From the NCBI GenBank assembly GCA_037200845.1, contig JBBCGQ010000001.1, positions 1,922,001-1,986,000 on the forward strand: a stretch of DNA of 64,000 nucleotides, read 5' to 3'. The DNA comes from Bauldia sp. GTDB taxonomy: Bacteria; Pseudomonadota; Alphaproteobacteria; Rhizobiales; Kaistiaceae. Below are positions 26,496 to 35,671 of this stretch, in pieces (the stretch's first letter is position 1; every line of letters starts with the position of its first letter). The position numbers were made by a program, and so were the translations under genes. The notes under the pieces were generated by a model. That model had not been told where the DNA came from. It made no database searches and saw only the letters and a list, made by a program, of their open reading frames with translations.

Positions 26496-27448
26496 CAGGC
26501 GCCGAGCTTGGCGGCGCGCGCCGCGCGCAATTGCGCGAAGTCTTCGCCGGCGTGGTGCGACGAGCGCGTCAGCGGGCTCGCCGACACCATCAGGAAGCCC
26601 TTGGCATAGGCGATCGTCTCGTATGCCTTGAACTCGTCCGGCGGCACGAAGCGCATCACCGGATGATGCTTGCGGCTGGGCTGCAGGTACTGCCCGATAG
26701 TGAGGAAATCGACGTCGGCCGCGCGCAGGTCGTCCATCAGTTGCAGCACCTCGTTCCGCTCCTCGCCGAGCCCGACCATGATGCCCGACTTCGTGAACAT
26801 CGAAGGATCGAGTTCCTTGACCTGCTGCAGCAGGCGGAGCGAGGCGAAGTAACGTGCCCCAGGCCGCACCGTCAGATACTTCGACGGCACGGTCTCGAGG
26901 TTGTGGTTGAAGACGTCCGGCTTCGCCGCAACGACGGTTTCGATGGCGCCGTCCTTGCGCAAAAAGTCCGGCGTGAGAATCTCGATGGTCGCATCGCTCG
27001 CCGCCCGGATCGCGGCGATCGTGCGGGCGAAATGCTCGGCGCCGCCGTCGGCGAGATCGTCACGGTCGACCGAGGTGATGACGACGTGATGCAGGCCGAG
27101 CTTGGCGACCGCGTCGGCGACCTTCGCCGGCTCGTCGCGATCGAGCAGGCCCGGGATCCCGGTCTTGACGTTGCAGAAGGCGCACGCCCGCGTGCACGTG
27201 TCGCCCATGATCATGAAGGTGGCGTGCTTCTTCGACCAGCACTCGCCGATGTTCGGGCAGCCGGCCTCCTCGCACACCGTGACCAGCCCGTGCTCGCGCA
27301 CGATCGCGGTCGTCTCGCGATAGACCGCCGAGCCCGGCGCCTTGACACGGATCCAGTCCGGCTTGCGCAGCAACGGCGTCTCCGGCCGATGCGCCTTTTC
27401 CGGATGGCGCGGCCGCGGCGCCGAGATCGTGTCGATGAGCGTGGTCAT
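26495..27448 (-). CDS. lipA: Lipoyl synthase LipA
   Basis: A radical-SAM enzyme of 317 residues with both iron-sulfur sites: auxiliary cluster Cys59, Cys64, Cys70 ([12 protein letters not shown]) and SAM cluster Cys85, Cys89, Cys92 (CTRACAFC). It inserts two sulfurs into octanoyl chains on E2 subunits, so it serves the pyruvate dehydrogenase encoded a few kilobases away. ATG 27448 gives the family start; the open frame upstream of it has no support. A 97-base gap separates it from the GlsB-like genes. Confidence 0.98.
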   Translation of the reverse strand: MTTLIDTISAPRPRHPEKAHRPETPLLRKPDWIRVKAPGSAVYRETTAIVREHGLVTVCEEAGCPNIGECWSKKHATFMIMGDTCTRACAFCNVKTGIPGLLDRDEPAKVADAVAKLGLHHVVITSVDRDDLADGGAEHFARTIAAIRAASDATIEILTPDFLRKDGAIETVVAAKPDVFNHNLETVPSKYLTVRPGARYFASLRLLQQVKELDPSMFTKSGIMVGLGEERNEVLQLMDDLRAADVDFLTIGQYLQPSRKHHPVMRFVPPDEFKAYETIAYAKGFLMVSASPLTRSSHHAGEDFAQLRAARAAKLGA

Positions 27449-27545
27449 GCTGCGGTTATATAGCACGTCGGGTGGAGAAATCGCTGGTTCGCCAGATGCA
27501 TGGCGGGCATGCATCCCCGAGCGCGAGGGCCAACCCGCCCCTCGG

Positions 27546-27803
27546 CTACATCTGCCGCCCGCGCACCATCCGCCAGACCCAGATGAGCAGCACCGCGCCG
27601 ACGACGCCGATGATGAGCTGCGCGTACCAGGCATCCGACGGGACGATGTTGAGCAGCCCGAGGATGCCGTTCAGCACCAGCGCGCCGACGATGCCCAGAA
27701 CGATATTGGCGATGATCCCCATCTGGGAACCGGTCACCCTTTCGGCGATCCACCCCGCGATGCCGCCCAGAATGATCGCTCCGATCCAGCCAACGCCCTG
27801 CAT
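27546..27803 (-). CDS. GlsB/YeaQ/YmgE-family small membrane protein
   Basis: A protein of 85 residues with three membrane helices and the family pattern [21 protein letters not shown] and [20 protein letters not shown] (quoted as two parts). Formerly called transglycosylase-associated; usually induced by stress or stationary phase. A second family member follows upstream with a 19-base gap, so the two form a pair. Confidence 0.88.
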   Translation of the reverse strand: MQGVGWIGAIILGGIAGWIAERVTGSQMGIIANIVLGIVGALVLNGILGLLNIVPSDAWYAQLIIGVVGAVLLIWVWRMVRGRQM

Positions 27804-27822
27804 GACGAACCTCCCTGCCGAT

Positions 27823-28086
27823 CTAGCCGAGGATGATCAGCCGCGCGACGATCAGCACGATGATCGCGCCGCCGAACGAGATGACGACCTGCTCGAGAAA
27901 CGGGTTGCCGAAATTGAGGCTGATCTTGAGCTGCTGCGCCAGGAAACCGCCGACGACCGAGCCGAGGAGGCCGGCGATCAGCCAGCCGAACAGGTTGCCG
28001 CTGCTGGGCACGATAACGCTCGCGAGGAAACCGGCGATCAGGCCGATGATCACCCACGAGACAATCGACTGCGACCGTGCGCTCAA
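27823..28086 (-). CDS. GlsB/YeaQ/YmgE-family small membrane protein, second copy
   Basis: A protein of 87 residues with three helices (SIVSWVIIGLIAGFLASVIV, LFGWLIAGLLGSVVGGFLAQ and a C-terminal helix to ARLIILG). It is clearly diverged from the neighbouring paralogue, so the duplication is old. The pair may form hetero-oligomers in the inner membrane under stress; that is inference. Confidence 0.85.
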   Translation of the reverse strand: MSARSQSIVSWVIIGLIAGFLASVIVPSSGNLFGWLIAGLLGSVVGGFLAQQLKISLNFGNPFLEQVVISFGGAIIVLIVARLIILG

Positions 28087-28164
28087 TGCACCCTCCCGTC
28101 ACACGCGCTTCACGAACGCGGGGGCCGATTCGATCCGGCCTCCCGCATTCTAGCGCCGCGCGCC

Positions 28165-28190
28165 ACTCCGGCGAAGGCCGGAATCCGGTG
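28165..28190. repeat. Copy of the CCGGCGAAGGCCGGAATCC intergenic repeat
   Basis: The stretch from 28,165 contains CCGGCGAAGGCCGGAATCCG, itself a hairpin, and differs by one base from the left arm of the larger inverted repeat at 41,622-41,746. It lies in the 112-base gap between two leftward genes and could end the upstream transcript. Confidence 0.6.
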
Positions 28191-28198
28191 AGGCCGGA

Positions 28199-29392
28199 TC
28201 AGACCACCGGTTGCGGCTCGGCGCGGCGCAGGCGCCCGCCGACGGTGCGAGTGAAGGCGCCGGTGCCGAGGACCAGCGCAATCAGCACGATGAACGGACC
28301 GACCCACGGGATAAGGCCAAGCGCCACCAGTGCGATCGCCCCGATCACCAGCATCAGGATCGCCGTCGGCACGCCGATCGGCCCGGAACGCCGCAGGAGC
28401 ACCGCCGAAGCGATGCCCGCCGCCGCCACCGCGTGGCCGAAGACCAGCAGGAACGGCAGCAGCAGGAGCACGGCGCCGCCGACGCTCCAGCCGATAGCGG
28501 TTATCAGAAGCGCCGCGCCGATGAAGCCGATCAGCACGATCGTCAGGATGCCGAACAGGAAACTCGACAGCGGCCGGTGACGGACATGCTCGGTCGCGGT
28601 CGTGAAGACATGGCCGCCGAACAGCATGGCGACCAGGCCGGTGAGGATGGTGCCCGCGGCGATGGCGAGCGCAACACCGGCTACCCACTGCCACGGCGCC
28701 ACGGCCCACCACGTCTGCGGCTGCTCCTGATGCACGGTGCCGCTGACCACCGAGCCCGGCGCGAGTTCCGGCGCATTGACCGAGCGCACGGTGAGATCGC
28801 CGCCGATCCGCGCGTTCGGCCCGATGACGACCCGGGTCGCCGCGATCGTGACCGGCCCGTCGGCCTGGCCGTCGAAGGTGACCGACGCGCCGCCCGATTC
28901 GACCGGCCCGGCGATGTGGCCGGAGACAGTCACGACCGCGCCGTAAACCTCGAGCTTGCCGCGCACGTCGTTGGTCGGCGCGATGACGATGCTGGCGCCG
29001 CCGACGTGCAGGTTGGCGCCGGCCTGCAGGTTGACCTTGGTGACGGCGCCGCCGACCACCGCGTCACCGGTGACGGTGCCGGTGACGTCGACGACCGCGC
29101 CGGCGACGTTGAGCACGCCGCCGGTCGAACCGGAAACCGCGACCTGCGCGCCGGCAACCTGCGTGTCGCCGGTCGAGGCGGTGGTAACCGTGACCAGCGC
29201 ACCGGCCGCGCGCACGCTCGACGCCATGCCGGAAACCTCGACGCTGGCGCCGGCAACTTCAACCTTGCCGCCGTCAGCCGCGATGGAAACCATCGGCCCG
29301 GCCTGCTTGAAGTCGGTCGCGTGCGCCGCGCCGGCGCCGAGCATGAGGGCAGCGGCGACGATCAGATGGCGAGATGAAAAAGCGATACGCAT
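28199..29392 (-). CDS. Exported beta-repeat protein with C-terminal membrane domain
   Basis: A protein of 397 residues. A signal peptide (MRIAFSSRHLIVAAALMLGA, cut near AHA) is followed by about ten irregular repeats of the form GA-x-V-x-V-x-G (residues 35-225), suggesting a right-handed beta-helix like bactofilins or polymer-forming proteins but located outside the cytoplasm. A W-rich linker leads to four or five membrane helices (about 235-385) and a basic end. The design suggests a membrane-anchored periplasmic scaffold. Function unknown. It is flanked by lpdA and the GlsB-like pair with no overlap. Confidence 0.75.
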   Translation of the reverse strand: MRIAFSSRHLIVAAALMLGAGAAHATDFKQAGPMVSIAADGGKVEVAGASVEVSGMASSVRAAGALVTVTTASTGDTQVAGAQVAVSGSTGGVLNVAGAVVDVTGTVTGDAVVGGAVTKVNLQAGANLHVGGASIVIAPTNDVRGKLEVYGAVVTVSGHIAGPVESGGASVTFDGQADGPVTIAATRVVIGPNARIGGDLTVRSVNAPELAPGSVVSGTVHQEQPQTWWAVAPWQWVAGVALAIAAGTILTGLVAMLFGGHVFTTATEHVRHRPLSSFLFGILTIVLIGFIGAALLITAIGWSVGGAVLLLLPFLLVFGHAVAAAGIASAVLLRRSGPIGVPTAILMLVIGAIALVALGLIPWVGPFIVLIALVLGTGAFTRTVGGRLRRAEPQPVV

Positions 29393-29434
29393 GAGACGCG
29401 TCCCCCGGCGAAGCGGCGCCGGCCGCGCCGGTGC

Positions 29435-30865
29435 CTAGACGTGAATCACCCGGCCGTAGGCGGCGAGCACGCTCTCATGCATGGTCTCGGAGAGCGTCGG
29501 GTGCGGGAAGACTGAATTGATCAGGTCTTCCTCCGTAGTCTCCAGGTTCATAGCGATGACGAAGCCCTGGATCAACTCGGTGACTTCCGCGCCGACCAGA
29601 TGAGCGCCGAGCAACTGGCCGGTTTTCTTGTCGAAGATCGTCTTTACCAAACCTTCCGGTTCGCCGAGCGCGATCGCCTTGCCGTTGCCGATGAACGGAA
29701 ACTTGCCGACGCGGATGTCGTAGCCGGCGGCCTTCGCCTTCGCTTCCGTAAGTCCGACAGAAGCGACCTGCGGATTGCAGTAGGTACAGCCTGGAATCTT
29801 CAGCTTGTCCATCGCGTGCGGGTCCTGGCCAGCGATCGCTTCCACCGCGATGACACCCTCGTGCTCGGCCTTGTGCGCCAGCATCGGCGGCCCGGCGACG
29901 TCGCCGATCGCCCACACGCCCGGCACGTTGGTGCGGCCGTGCTTGTCGATGACGATGGTGCCGCGCTCGATCTTCACGCCGAGCTTCTCCAGCCCGAGAT
30001 TCTCGATGTTGCCGACGACGCCGACAGCGGAGATGACGCGATCGACCTTCAGCTCCTGCTTCTTGCCGTCCTTGGTTTCGATCGTGGCGGTGACGCTGTC
30101 CGCGGCCTTGACGAGCTGCGTGACCTTGGCCTCGGTCAGGATCTTGATGCCGGCCTTCTCGAAGCGCTTGCGCGCATGCGCCGCGATCTCCTCGTCCTCG
30201 ACCGGCAGGATCTGCGGCAGGATCTCGACCACCGTCACCTCGGTGCCCATCGTGCGGTAGAACGAGGCGAACTCGATGCCGATCGCACCGGAGCCGACGA
30301 TCAGCAGCGACTTCGGCATCTTGTCCGGCGCCATCGCCTCGAAATACGTCCACACCAGTTTCTTGTCGGGCTCCAGCCCGGGCAGCGCCCGCGGCCGCGC
30401 GCCCGTCGCCACGATCACGTTCTTCGCCTGGTAGGCGCCGGGCCCGAGCGCTCCCTTCGGCGCCTCCGTCTTGAGCGCCGCGGTCGACGCCTTGACGGTG
30501 ACCTTGCCGCCCGCCTCGACCGTCGCCTCGCCCCAGATGACGTCGATCTTGTTTTTCTTGAGCAGGAACGCGACGCCGTTGGAAAGCTGCGCCGCCACGC
30601 CGCGCGAGCGCGTCACCACCGCCGCCGGATCGAACGACACGTCCTTGGCGGAGAGGCCGTAGTCTTTGGCGTTCTCCATGTAGTGGTAGACCTCGGCCGA
30701 GCGCAGCAGCGCCTTGGTCGGGATGCAGCCCCAGTTGAGGCAGATGCCGCCGAGATACGCGCGCTCCACGACCGCGGTCTTGAGCCCAAGCTGCGCCGCC
30801 CGGATCGCGGCGACATAGCCGCCGGGGCCGGAGCCGATGATGATGACGTCGTAGGCGTCGGCCAT
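29435..30865 (-). CDS. lpdA: Dihydrolipoamide dehydrogenase (PDH E3)
   Basis: A protein of 476 residues: FAD-binding GSGPGG (11-16), redox disulfide Cys42/Cys47 (GGICLNWGCIPTK), NAD-binding GSGAIGIEFASF, second FAD motif GVWAIGDVAGPPMLAHKAEH and catalytic HPTLSE near the end. It reoxidises lipoyl groups and reduces NAD. Last gene of the pdh operon, 11 bases after pdhC. The extended frame upstream of ATG 30865 lies within pdhC and is not used. Confidence 0.97.
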   Translation of the reverse strand: MADAYDVIIIGSGPGGYVAAIRAAQLGLKTAVVERAYLGGICLNWGCIPTKALLRSAEVYHYMENAKDYGLSAKDVSFDPAAVVTRSRGVAAQLSNGVAFLLKKNKIDVIWGEATVEAGGKVTVKASTAALKTEAPKGALGPGAYQAKNVIVATGARPRALPGLEPDKKLVWTYFEAMAPDKMPKSLLIVGSGAIGIEFASFYRTMGTEVTVVEILPQILPVEDEEIAAHARKRFEKAGIKILTEAKVTQLVKAADSVTATIETKDGKKQELKVDRVISAVGVVGNIENLGLEKLGVKIERGTIVIDKHGRTNVPGVWAIGDVAGPPMLAHKAEHEGVIAVEAIAGQDPHAMDKLKIPGCTYCNPQVASVGLTEAKAKAAGYDIRVGKFPFIGNGKAIALGEPEGLVKTIFDKKTGQLLGAHLVGAEVTELIQGFVIAMNLETTEEDLINSVFPHPTLSETMHESVLAAYGRVIHV

Positions 30866-30876
30866 GGGTCCGTCTC

Positions 30877-32205
30877 CTACGCCAGCATCCCGGCAGGCTG
30901 CTCGATCAGTTGCTTGAACGCCTGGAAGAGCTGCGCGCCGAGCGCCCCGTCGACGGCGCGATGGTCGGTCGACAGCGTGCACGTCATGATGTTGCGGATC
31001 TCGATCTTGCCGTCGCGCACCACCGGCGTCTCGATGCCGGCACCGACCGCCAGGATCGTCGCATGCGGCGGGTTGATCACCGCGGCGAAATCCTTGATGC
31101 CGAACATGCCGAGGTTGGAGACCGCGCTGGTGCCGCCCTGATACTCCTGCGGCGCCAGCTTGCGCACGCGGGCGCGCGCCGCGAGATCCTTCATCTCGAT
31201 CGAGATCTGCGAGATCGTCTTGGTGTCGGCGTGGCGCACCACCGGCGTGATCAGCCCGCCCGGGATCGAGACCGCGACGCCGACGTCGGAGCGCTTGTGG
31301 TGCAGCATCCCGGCCTCGGTCCACGTCACGTTGGCGTCGGGCACGCGCATCAGCGCCATCGCCAGCGCCTTGATGACGAGATCGTTGACCGACACCTTCC
31401 ACTTCGGCTTGCCGTCGACGGTGGGTGCGGCCGAGTTGATGTCGGCGCGGAGCGCCAGCAGCGCGTCGATCTCGGTGTCGATAGTCAGGTAGAAATGCGG
31501 GATCGTGGTCTTCGCCTCGACCAGCCGCCTGGCGATGATCTTGCGCACGTTGTCGTGCGGGACGACGTCATACTCGCCGTCGTCGAACAGCTTCATCACC
31601 TGCGCGTCGGACATCGACGGCGCCGGCAGCGGCGCCTTGGCGGCGGGAGCGCCGGCAGAGGGAGCCGCGAGCGGCGCCTTGCCCGACTTCACCGCATCGA
31701 TGTCGGATTTCACCACGCGGCCATGCGGACCGGAGCCCGTCACCCGGCCAATGTCGACGCCGGCTTCCTTGGCAAGGCGGCGCGCCAGCGGCGAGGCAAA
31801 GGTGCGGCCGCCGGTGCCGTTGGTGCTAACCGCAGCGGCAGGACCGGCAGCCGGCTTCGGCGCCGGAGCCGCAGCAGGAGCGGCCGCAGGCGCGGGAGCG
31901 GCCGGAGCCGCGGCCTTCGGCGCAGCGGGAGCTGGCGCGGCGCTGATCGCGTCCGCCTTCTCACCCTCGGTCAGCAGCACCGCGATCGGCGCATTGATGG
32001 CGACATCCTGCGTTCCTTCGGGCACGAGAATCTTGCCCATCGTGCCTTCGTCGGTCGCCTCGAATTCCATCGTCGCCTTGTCGGTCTCGATCTCGGCGAG
32101 AATGTCGCCCGACTTGACCTTGTCGCCTTCCTTCTTCAGCCACTTGGAGAGATTGCCCTTCTCCATCGTGGGCGAAAGTGCCGGCATCAGGATGTTGATC
32201 GGCAT
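30877..32205 (-). CDS. pdhC: Pyruvate dehydrogenase E2 (acetyltransferase)
   Basis: A protein of 442 residues: one lipoyl domain with Lys43 ([11 protein letters not shown]), an Ala/Pro-rich hinge, a peripheral subunit-binding domain ([20 protein letters not shown]) and the catalytic domain with DHRAVDG near the end. It moves acetyl groups from E1 to CoA and forms the core of the complex. The lipoyl domain is nearly the same as that of PdhB in this operon. Lipoate comes from the nearby lipA product. Confidence 0.97.
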   Translation of the reverse strand: MPINILMPALSPTMEKGNLSKWLKKEGDKVKSGDILAEIETDKATMEFEATDEGTMGKILVPEGTQDVAINAPIAVLLTEGEKADAISAAPAPAAPKAAAPAAPAPAAAPAAAPAPKPAAGPAAAVSTNGTGGRTFASPLARRLAKEAGVDIGRVTGSGPHGRVVKSDIDAVKSGKAPLAAPSAGAPAAKAPLPAPSMSDAQVMKLFDDGEYDVVPHDNVRKIIARRLVEAKTTIPHFYLTIDTEIDALLALRADINSAAPTVDGKPKWKVSVNDLVIKALAMALMRVPDANVTWTEAGMLHHKRSDVGVAVSIPGGLITPVVRHADTKTISQISIEMKDLAARARVRKLAPQEYQGGTSAVSNLGMFGIKDFAAVINPPHATILAVGAGIETPVVRDGKIEIRNIMTCTLSTDHRAVDGALGAQLFQAFKQLIEQPAGMLA

Positions 32206-32208
32206 GTT

Positions 32209-32508
32209 TCAGTGGCCTTGCTTGTCGCGCGGCGTCGTCAGGCCGGGATCGGTCACGTTGGCGAGCTCGGAATCGAACATATCGACGATCGCGCCCAGCG
32301 CCTGCTCCTCGCTCATCACGCCTTCCTTGGCGAAGGCGCGCGCCGCGTGCCGGGCGATATCGACCAGCATCATGCCCCACATGCCCGGATCGTCGAAGGC
32401 GCGCGTGAAGGCGATCGACAGCCCGCCGTCGACCACGAACGCACGCAGCACCTCGACCGCATCGTCGCTCGCGGCGGCATCGGGCGGGATGGGCTGCTCC
32501 GTCGCCAT
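32209..32508 (-). CDS. DUF5076 protein within the pdh operon
   Basis: A protein of 99 residues placed 3 bases from both pdhB and pdhC. The central ALGAIVDMFDSELANVTDP and WGMMLVDIARHAARAF stretches match the DUF5076 family, known to me as a companion of pdh genes in Rhizobiales. It has no catalytic motif and may be an assembly or regulatory factor of the complex. Confidence 0.8.
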   Translation of the reverse strand: MATEQPIPPDAAASDDAVEVLRAFVVDGGLSIAFTRAFDDPGMWGMMLVDIARHAARAFAKEGVMSEEQALGAIVDMFDSELANVTDPGLTTPRDKQGH

Positions 32509-32511
32509 CGC

Positions 32512-33948
32512 CTACGTCCGGTACGTCACGGCCTTCACCGCCGCGATGACTTCCGCGACGTTGGGCAACGCGAGCTTTTCGAGGTTGGCGGCGTAGGGCA
32601 TCGGCACGTCCTTGCCCGACACCTTGATTGCCGGCGCATCGAGATAGTCGAACGCCTGCATCGTGATCTCCGAGGCGATGTACGAGCCGATCGAAGCGAC
32701 CGGCCACCCCTCCTCCACCGTCACCGCGCGGTTGGTCTTCTTCACCGAGTTGATCACGGTTTCCATGTCGAGCGGGCGGATCGTCCTGAGGTCGATCACC
32801 TCGGCCTCGATGCCCATGCCGGCCAGTTCGTCCGCCGCCTTCAGCGCGTAGTTCATGCCGATGCCGAACGAGACGATGGTTACGTCCGTGCCGGCGCGCG
32901 CGATGCGCGCCTTGCCGATCGGCAGCACGTGGTCGGCAAGCTTCGGCACCTCGAACTGGTGGCCGTAGAGAATCTCGTTTTCCAGGAACACGACCGGATT
33001 GTTGTCGCGGATCGCCGCCTTGAGCAGGCCCTTGGCGTCCGCCGCCGTGTAGGGCATCACGACCTTGAGGCCGGGCACCTGCGCGTACCACGCGGCGTAG
33101 TCCTGGCTGTGCTGCGCGGCAACGCGCGCCGCCGCGCCGTTCGGGCCACGGAAGACGATCGGCGCGCCCATCTGGCCGCCCGACATATACAGAGTCTTGC
33201 CGGCCGAGTTGACGATCTGGTCGATCGCCTGCATGGCAAAATTCCACGTCATGAATTCGACGATCGGCCGCAAGCCCGCGAGCGCCGCGCCAACGCCGAG
33301 GCCGGCAAAGCCCTGCTCGGTGATCGGCGTGTCGATCACGCGCTCGGCGCCGAATTCCTGCAGCAGCCCCTGCGTCACCTTGTAGGCACCCTGGTACTCC
33401 GCGACCTCCTCGCCCATGACGAAGACATCCTTGTCGCGGCGCATCTCCTCGGCCATCGCGTCGCGGAGCGCATCGCGCACGGTCGTCATCACCATCTCGG
33501 TGCCGGCCGGCACGTCGGGATCGGCGAGCGCCGGCGTGTGCGGCGCTGCTGGAACCGACGCCGGCTGCTTCGGCATGCCCTCCGCCTTCATCTCCGGCGG
33601 TCGCACCGACTGCTGCGTCGCCGGCGCGGCCTGATGATCCGCCGGCATCTCAGGCGCGGCAGCGGGAGCCGCCGCCTTCGCCACCGGTGCAGCACCGACC
33701 GCCTCGCCCTCGCCGGCAAGCTGCGCGATCGGCGTATTCACCTTCACGTTCTCGGTACCCTCGGGCACGAGAATGCGTGCCATCGTGCCTTGATCGACGG
33801 CCTCGACTTCCATCGTCGCCTTGTCGGTCTCGATCTCGGCGAGAATGTCGCCGGACTTGACCTTGTCGCCCTCCTTCTTGAGCCACTTGGAGAGTTTCCC
33901 CTCCTCCATGGTGGGCGACAGCGCCGGCATGAGAACGTCGATCGGCAT
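32512..33948 (-). CDS. pdhB: Pyruvate dehydrogenase E1 beta with N-terminal lipoyl domain
   Basis: A protein of 478 residues. Residues 1-80 are a lipoyl domain with Lys43 ([11 protein letters not shown]), then an Ala/Pro linker, then the E1 beta transketolase-like domain ([40 protein letters not shown]). A lipoyl domain on E1 beta is a known feature of Rhizobiales. ATG 33948 follows AGGAAA at good distance; a TTG two codons upstream is the alternative. It pairs with PdhA to decarboxylate pyruvate. Confidence 0.96.
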   Translation of the reverse strand: MPIDVLMPALSPTMEEGKLSKWLKKEGDKVKSGDILAEIETDKATMEVEAVDQGTMARILVPEGTENVKVNTPIAQLAGEGEAVGAAPVAKAAAPAAAPEMPADHQAAPATQQSVRPPEMKAEGMPKQPASVPAAPHTPALADPDVPAGTEMVMTTVRDALRDAMAEEMRRDKDVFVMGEEVAEYQGAYKVTQGLLQEFGAERVIDTPITEQGFAGLGVGAALAGLRPIVEFMTWNFAMQAIDQIVNSAGKTLYMSGGQMGAPIVFRGPNGAAARVAAQHSQDYAAWYAQVPGLKVVMPYTAADAKGLLKAAIRDNNPVVFLENEILYGHQFEVPKLADHVLPIGKARIARAGTDVTIVSFGIGMNYALKAADELAGMGIEAEVIDLRTIRPLDMETVINSVKKTNRAVTVEEGWPVASIGSYIASEITMQAFDYLDAPAIKVSGKDVPMPYAANLEKLALPNVAEVIAAVKAVTYRT

Positions 33949-33995
33949 CAGCAAAATTTCCTGTTGCGCTGGAACCCGGCGAGGCCGGCGCGCGG

Positions 33996-35060
33996 CTAGT
34001 GGGTGATGTCGGTCCAGAGCTCAGCGGCGTCCGGCTCGGGGCTGCTGGTCGCGAACTCGGCCGCCGCGATCACGATGTCGCGCACCTCGTTCTCGATCTT
34101 CTTCAGCTCGTCTTCGCTCGCATACTTCTTTTCGACGATGCGCGCACGCACCCGCTCGATCGGGTCGTGGTGCTCGCGCATGTCCTGCACTTCCTCGCGC
34201 GTCCGGTACTTCGCCGGGTCCGACATCGAGTGGCCGCGATAGCGATAGGTCTGCATCTCGAGGATGTACGGACCCTTGCCGGCGCGGCACCACGCCAGCG
34301 CTTTCTCCGCCGCCGCCTTCACGGCGCGCACGTCCATGCCGTCGACCTGCTCGCCCTGGATGTTGAACGAGATGCCGCGGCGCGAGAAATCCGTCTGCGA
34401 CGACGAGCGCTCGACCGACGTGCCCATGGCGTAGCGGTTGTTCTCGATGATGTAGACGACCGGCAGCTTCCACAGCTCGGCCATGTTGAACGACTCGTAC
34501 ACCTGGCCCTGGTTGGCGGCGCCGTCGCCGAAGAAGGTCAGCGCGACCGAGTCGTTCTTGCGATACTTGTTGGCGAACGCGAGGCCGGTGCCGAGCGGCA
34601 CCATGGCGCCGACGATGCCGTGGCCGCCGTAGAAATTCTGCTCGCGCGAGAACATGTGCATCGACCCGCCCTTGCCGTGCGAATAGCCGGCGGCGCGCCC
34701 GGTAAGCTCGGCCATGACGCCTTTGGGGTCCATGCCGGCAGCGAGCATGTGGCCGTGGTCGCGGTAGCCGGTGATGTACTGGTCGCCGGGCTTCGACGCC
34801 ATTTTGACGCCGGTGACCACCGCTTCCTGGCCGATGTAGAGGTGGCAGAAGCCGCCGATGAGGCCCATGCCGTACATCTGGCTGGCCCGCTCCTCGAAGC
34901 GGCGGATGAGGAGCATGTGCGAGAAGGCGTCGAGTTCTTCCTCGCGCGTGAAATTTGCGGGCTTGGTGGTGACGGAACTTGTCTCGTCGCCGGCCCGCTC
35001 GGTTTTTCGCGCGGCTACGGCTACCGCAGGCTCTGCGGCCTTACGTTCGGCCTTGGGCAT
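33996..35060 (-). CDS. pdhA: Pyruvate dehydrogenase E1 alpha
   Basis: A protein of 354 residues. The thiamine-diphosphate motif runs from [20 protein letters not shown] to [12 protein letters not shown]; the phosphorylation-loop region [19 protein letters not shown] is also present. A charged 35-residue N-terminal extension precedes the core, as in related bacteria. First gene of the leftward pdh operon; 133 bases separate it from ftsB, leaving room for the promoter. Confidence 0.97.
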   Translation of the reverse strand: MPKAERKAAEPAVAVAARKTERAGDETSSVTTKPANFTREEELDAFSHMLLIRRFEERASQMYGMGLIGGFCHLYIGQEAVVTGVKMASKPGDQYITGYRDHGHMLAAGMDPKGVMAELTGRAAGYSHGKGGSMHMFSREQNFYGGHGIVGAMVPLGTGLAFANKYRKNDSVALTFFGDGAANQGQVYESFNMAELWKLPVVYIIENNRYAMGTSVERSSSQTDFSRRGISFNIQGEQVDGMDVRAVKAAAEKALAWCRAGKGPYILEMQTYRYRGHSMSDPAKYRTREEVQDMREHHDPIERVRARIVEKKYASEDELKKIENEVRDIVIAAAEFATSSPEPDAAELWTDITH

Positions 35061-35193
35061 GCACGTCTCCCCATGAAACGGAGTTTTTTCTTCGTATTCT
35101 TGGCTGCGACGCTAACGCACACGTCGAGTCAATCCAAGCGCGCCTGTGCAGAGCCAGTATTCCGAAAAGACATAGGGGAAATGTCCAAAGTGC

Positions 35194-35526
35194 CTAACGC
35201 GCGTTTTGCTGCGCCGCACCCAAATCGACCACGACCTCATCCGGCCGCATGACGTTGAGCGCGTGCCGCGCCTCAAGGTCGATCACGTCGGCGTCCAGGC
35301 TCGACGGCCGCACGCTCGCCACCTGCCGCTCCAGCGTCGTACGCTCGGCTACAAGCTGGTCGCGGGTAACGGTGAGTTGAGCGGCGTCGGCCACCAGCCG
35401 GTCCATCGCCCATATGCCGAACGCCCCGTTGAAGGCGTGATACCCGAAATACGACAGGAACCCGACGGCCGCGAGCGGCATCAGCAGGCGGCGGAGAACG
35501 GACTTCTTACGCTGGCGGGTGATCAT
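35194..35526 (-). CDS. ftsB: FtsB/DivIC septum formation initiator
   Basis: A protein of 110 residues: basic N-terminus (MITRQRKKSVLRRLLM), one membrane helix (about 15-35), then a periplasmic coiled coil (LVADAAQLTVTRDQLVAERT) and a short conserved end (LEARHALNVMRPDEVVV). It joins FtsL and FtsQ in the divisome. The position between eno and pdhA is standard in alphaproteobacteria. Confidence 0.92.
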   Translation of the reverse strand: MITRQRKKSVLRRLLMPLAAVGFLSYFGYHAFNGAFGIWAMDRLVADAAQLTVTRDQLVAERTTLERQVASVRPSSLDADVIDLEARHALNVMRPDEVVVDLGAAQQNAR

Positions 35527-35671
35527 GGTGGCTCGGCGGACTCCGCAACCACCATGGCGCACGAGGCTTAATGGAGCGTTGCGGGCCGTTCCCGCACGTT
35601 CTCTTTACCGAAATCCCAAATGAGGGACTTGCTTGGCAAATCTGCTAACCGTCGCGGGGTAGACTCGCCGC

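Noticed and set aside
30910-33999. A 1029-codon open frame antisense to pdhB-pdhC
   Set aside because: It mirrors the codon bias of the real genes on the other strand; the protein is Arg/His/Asp-rich with no domain, while the antisense genes are fully conserved.
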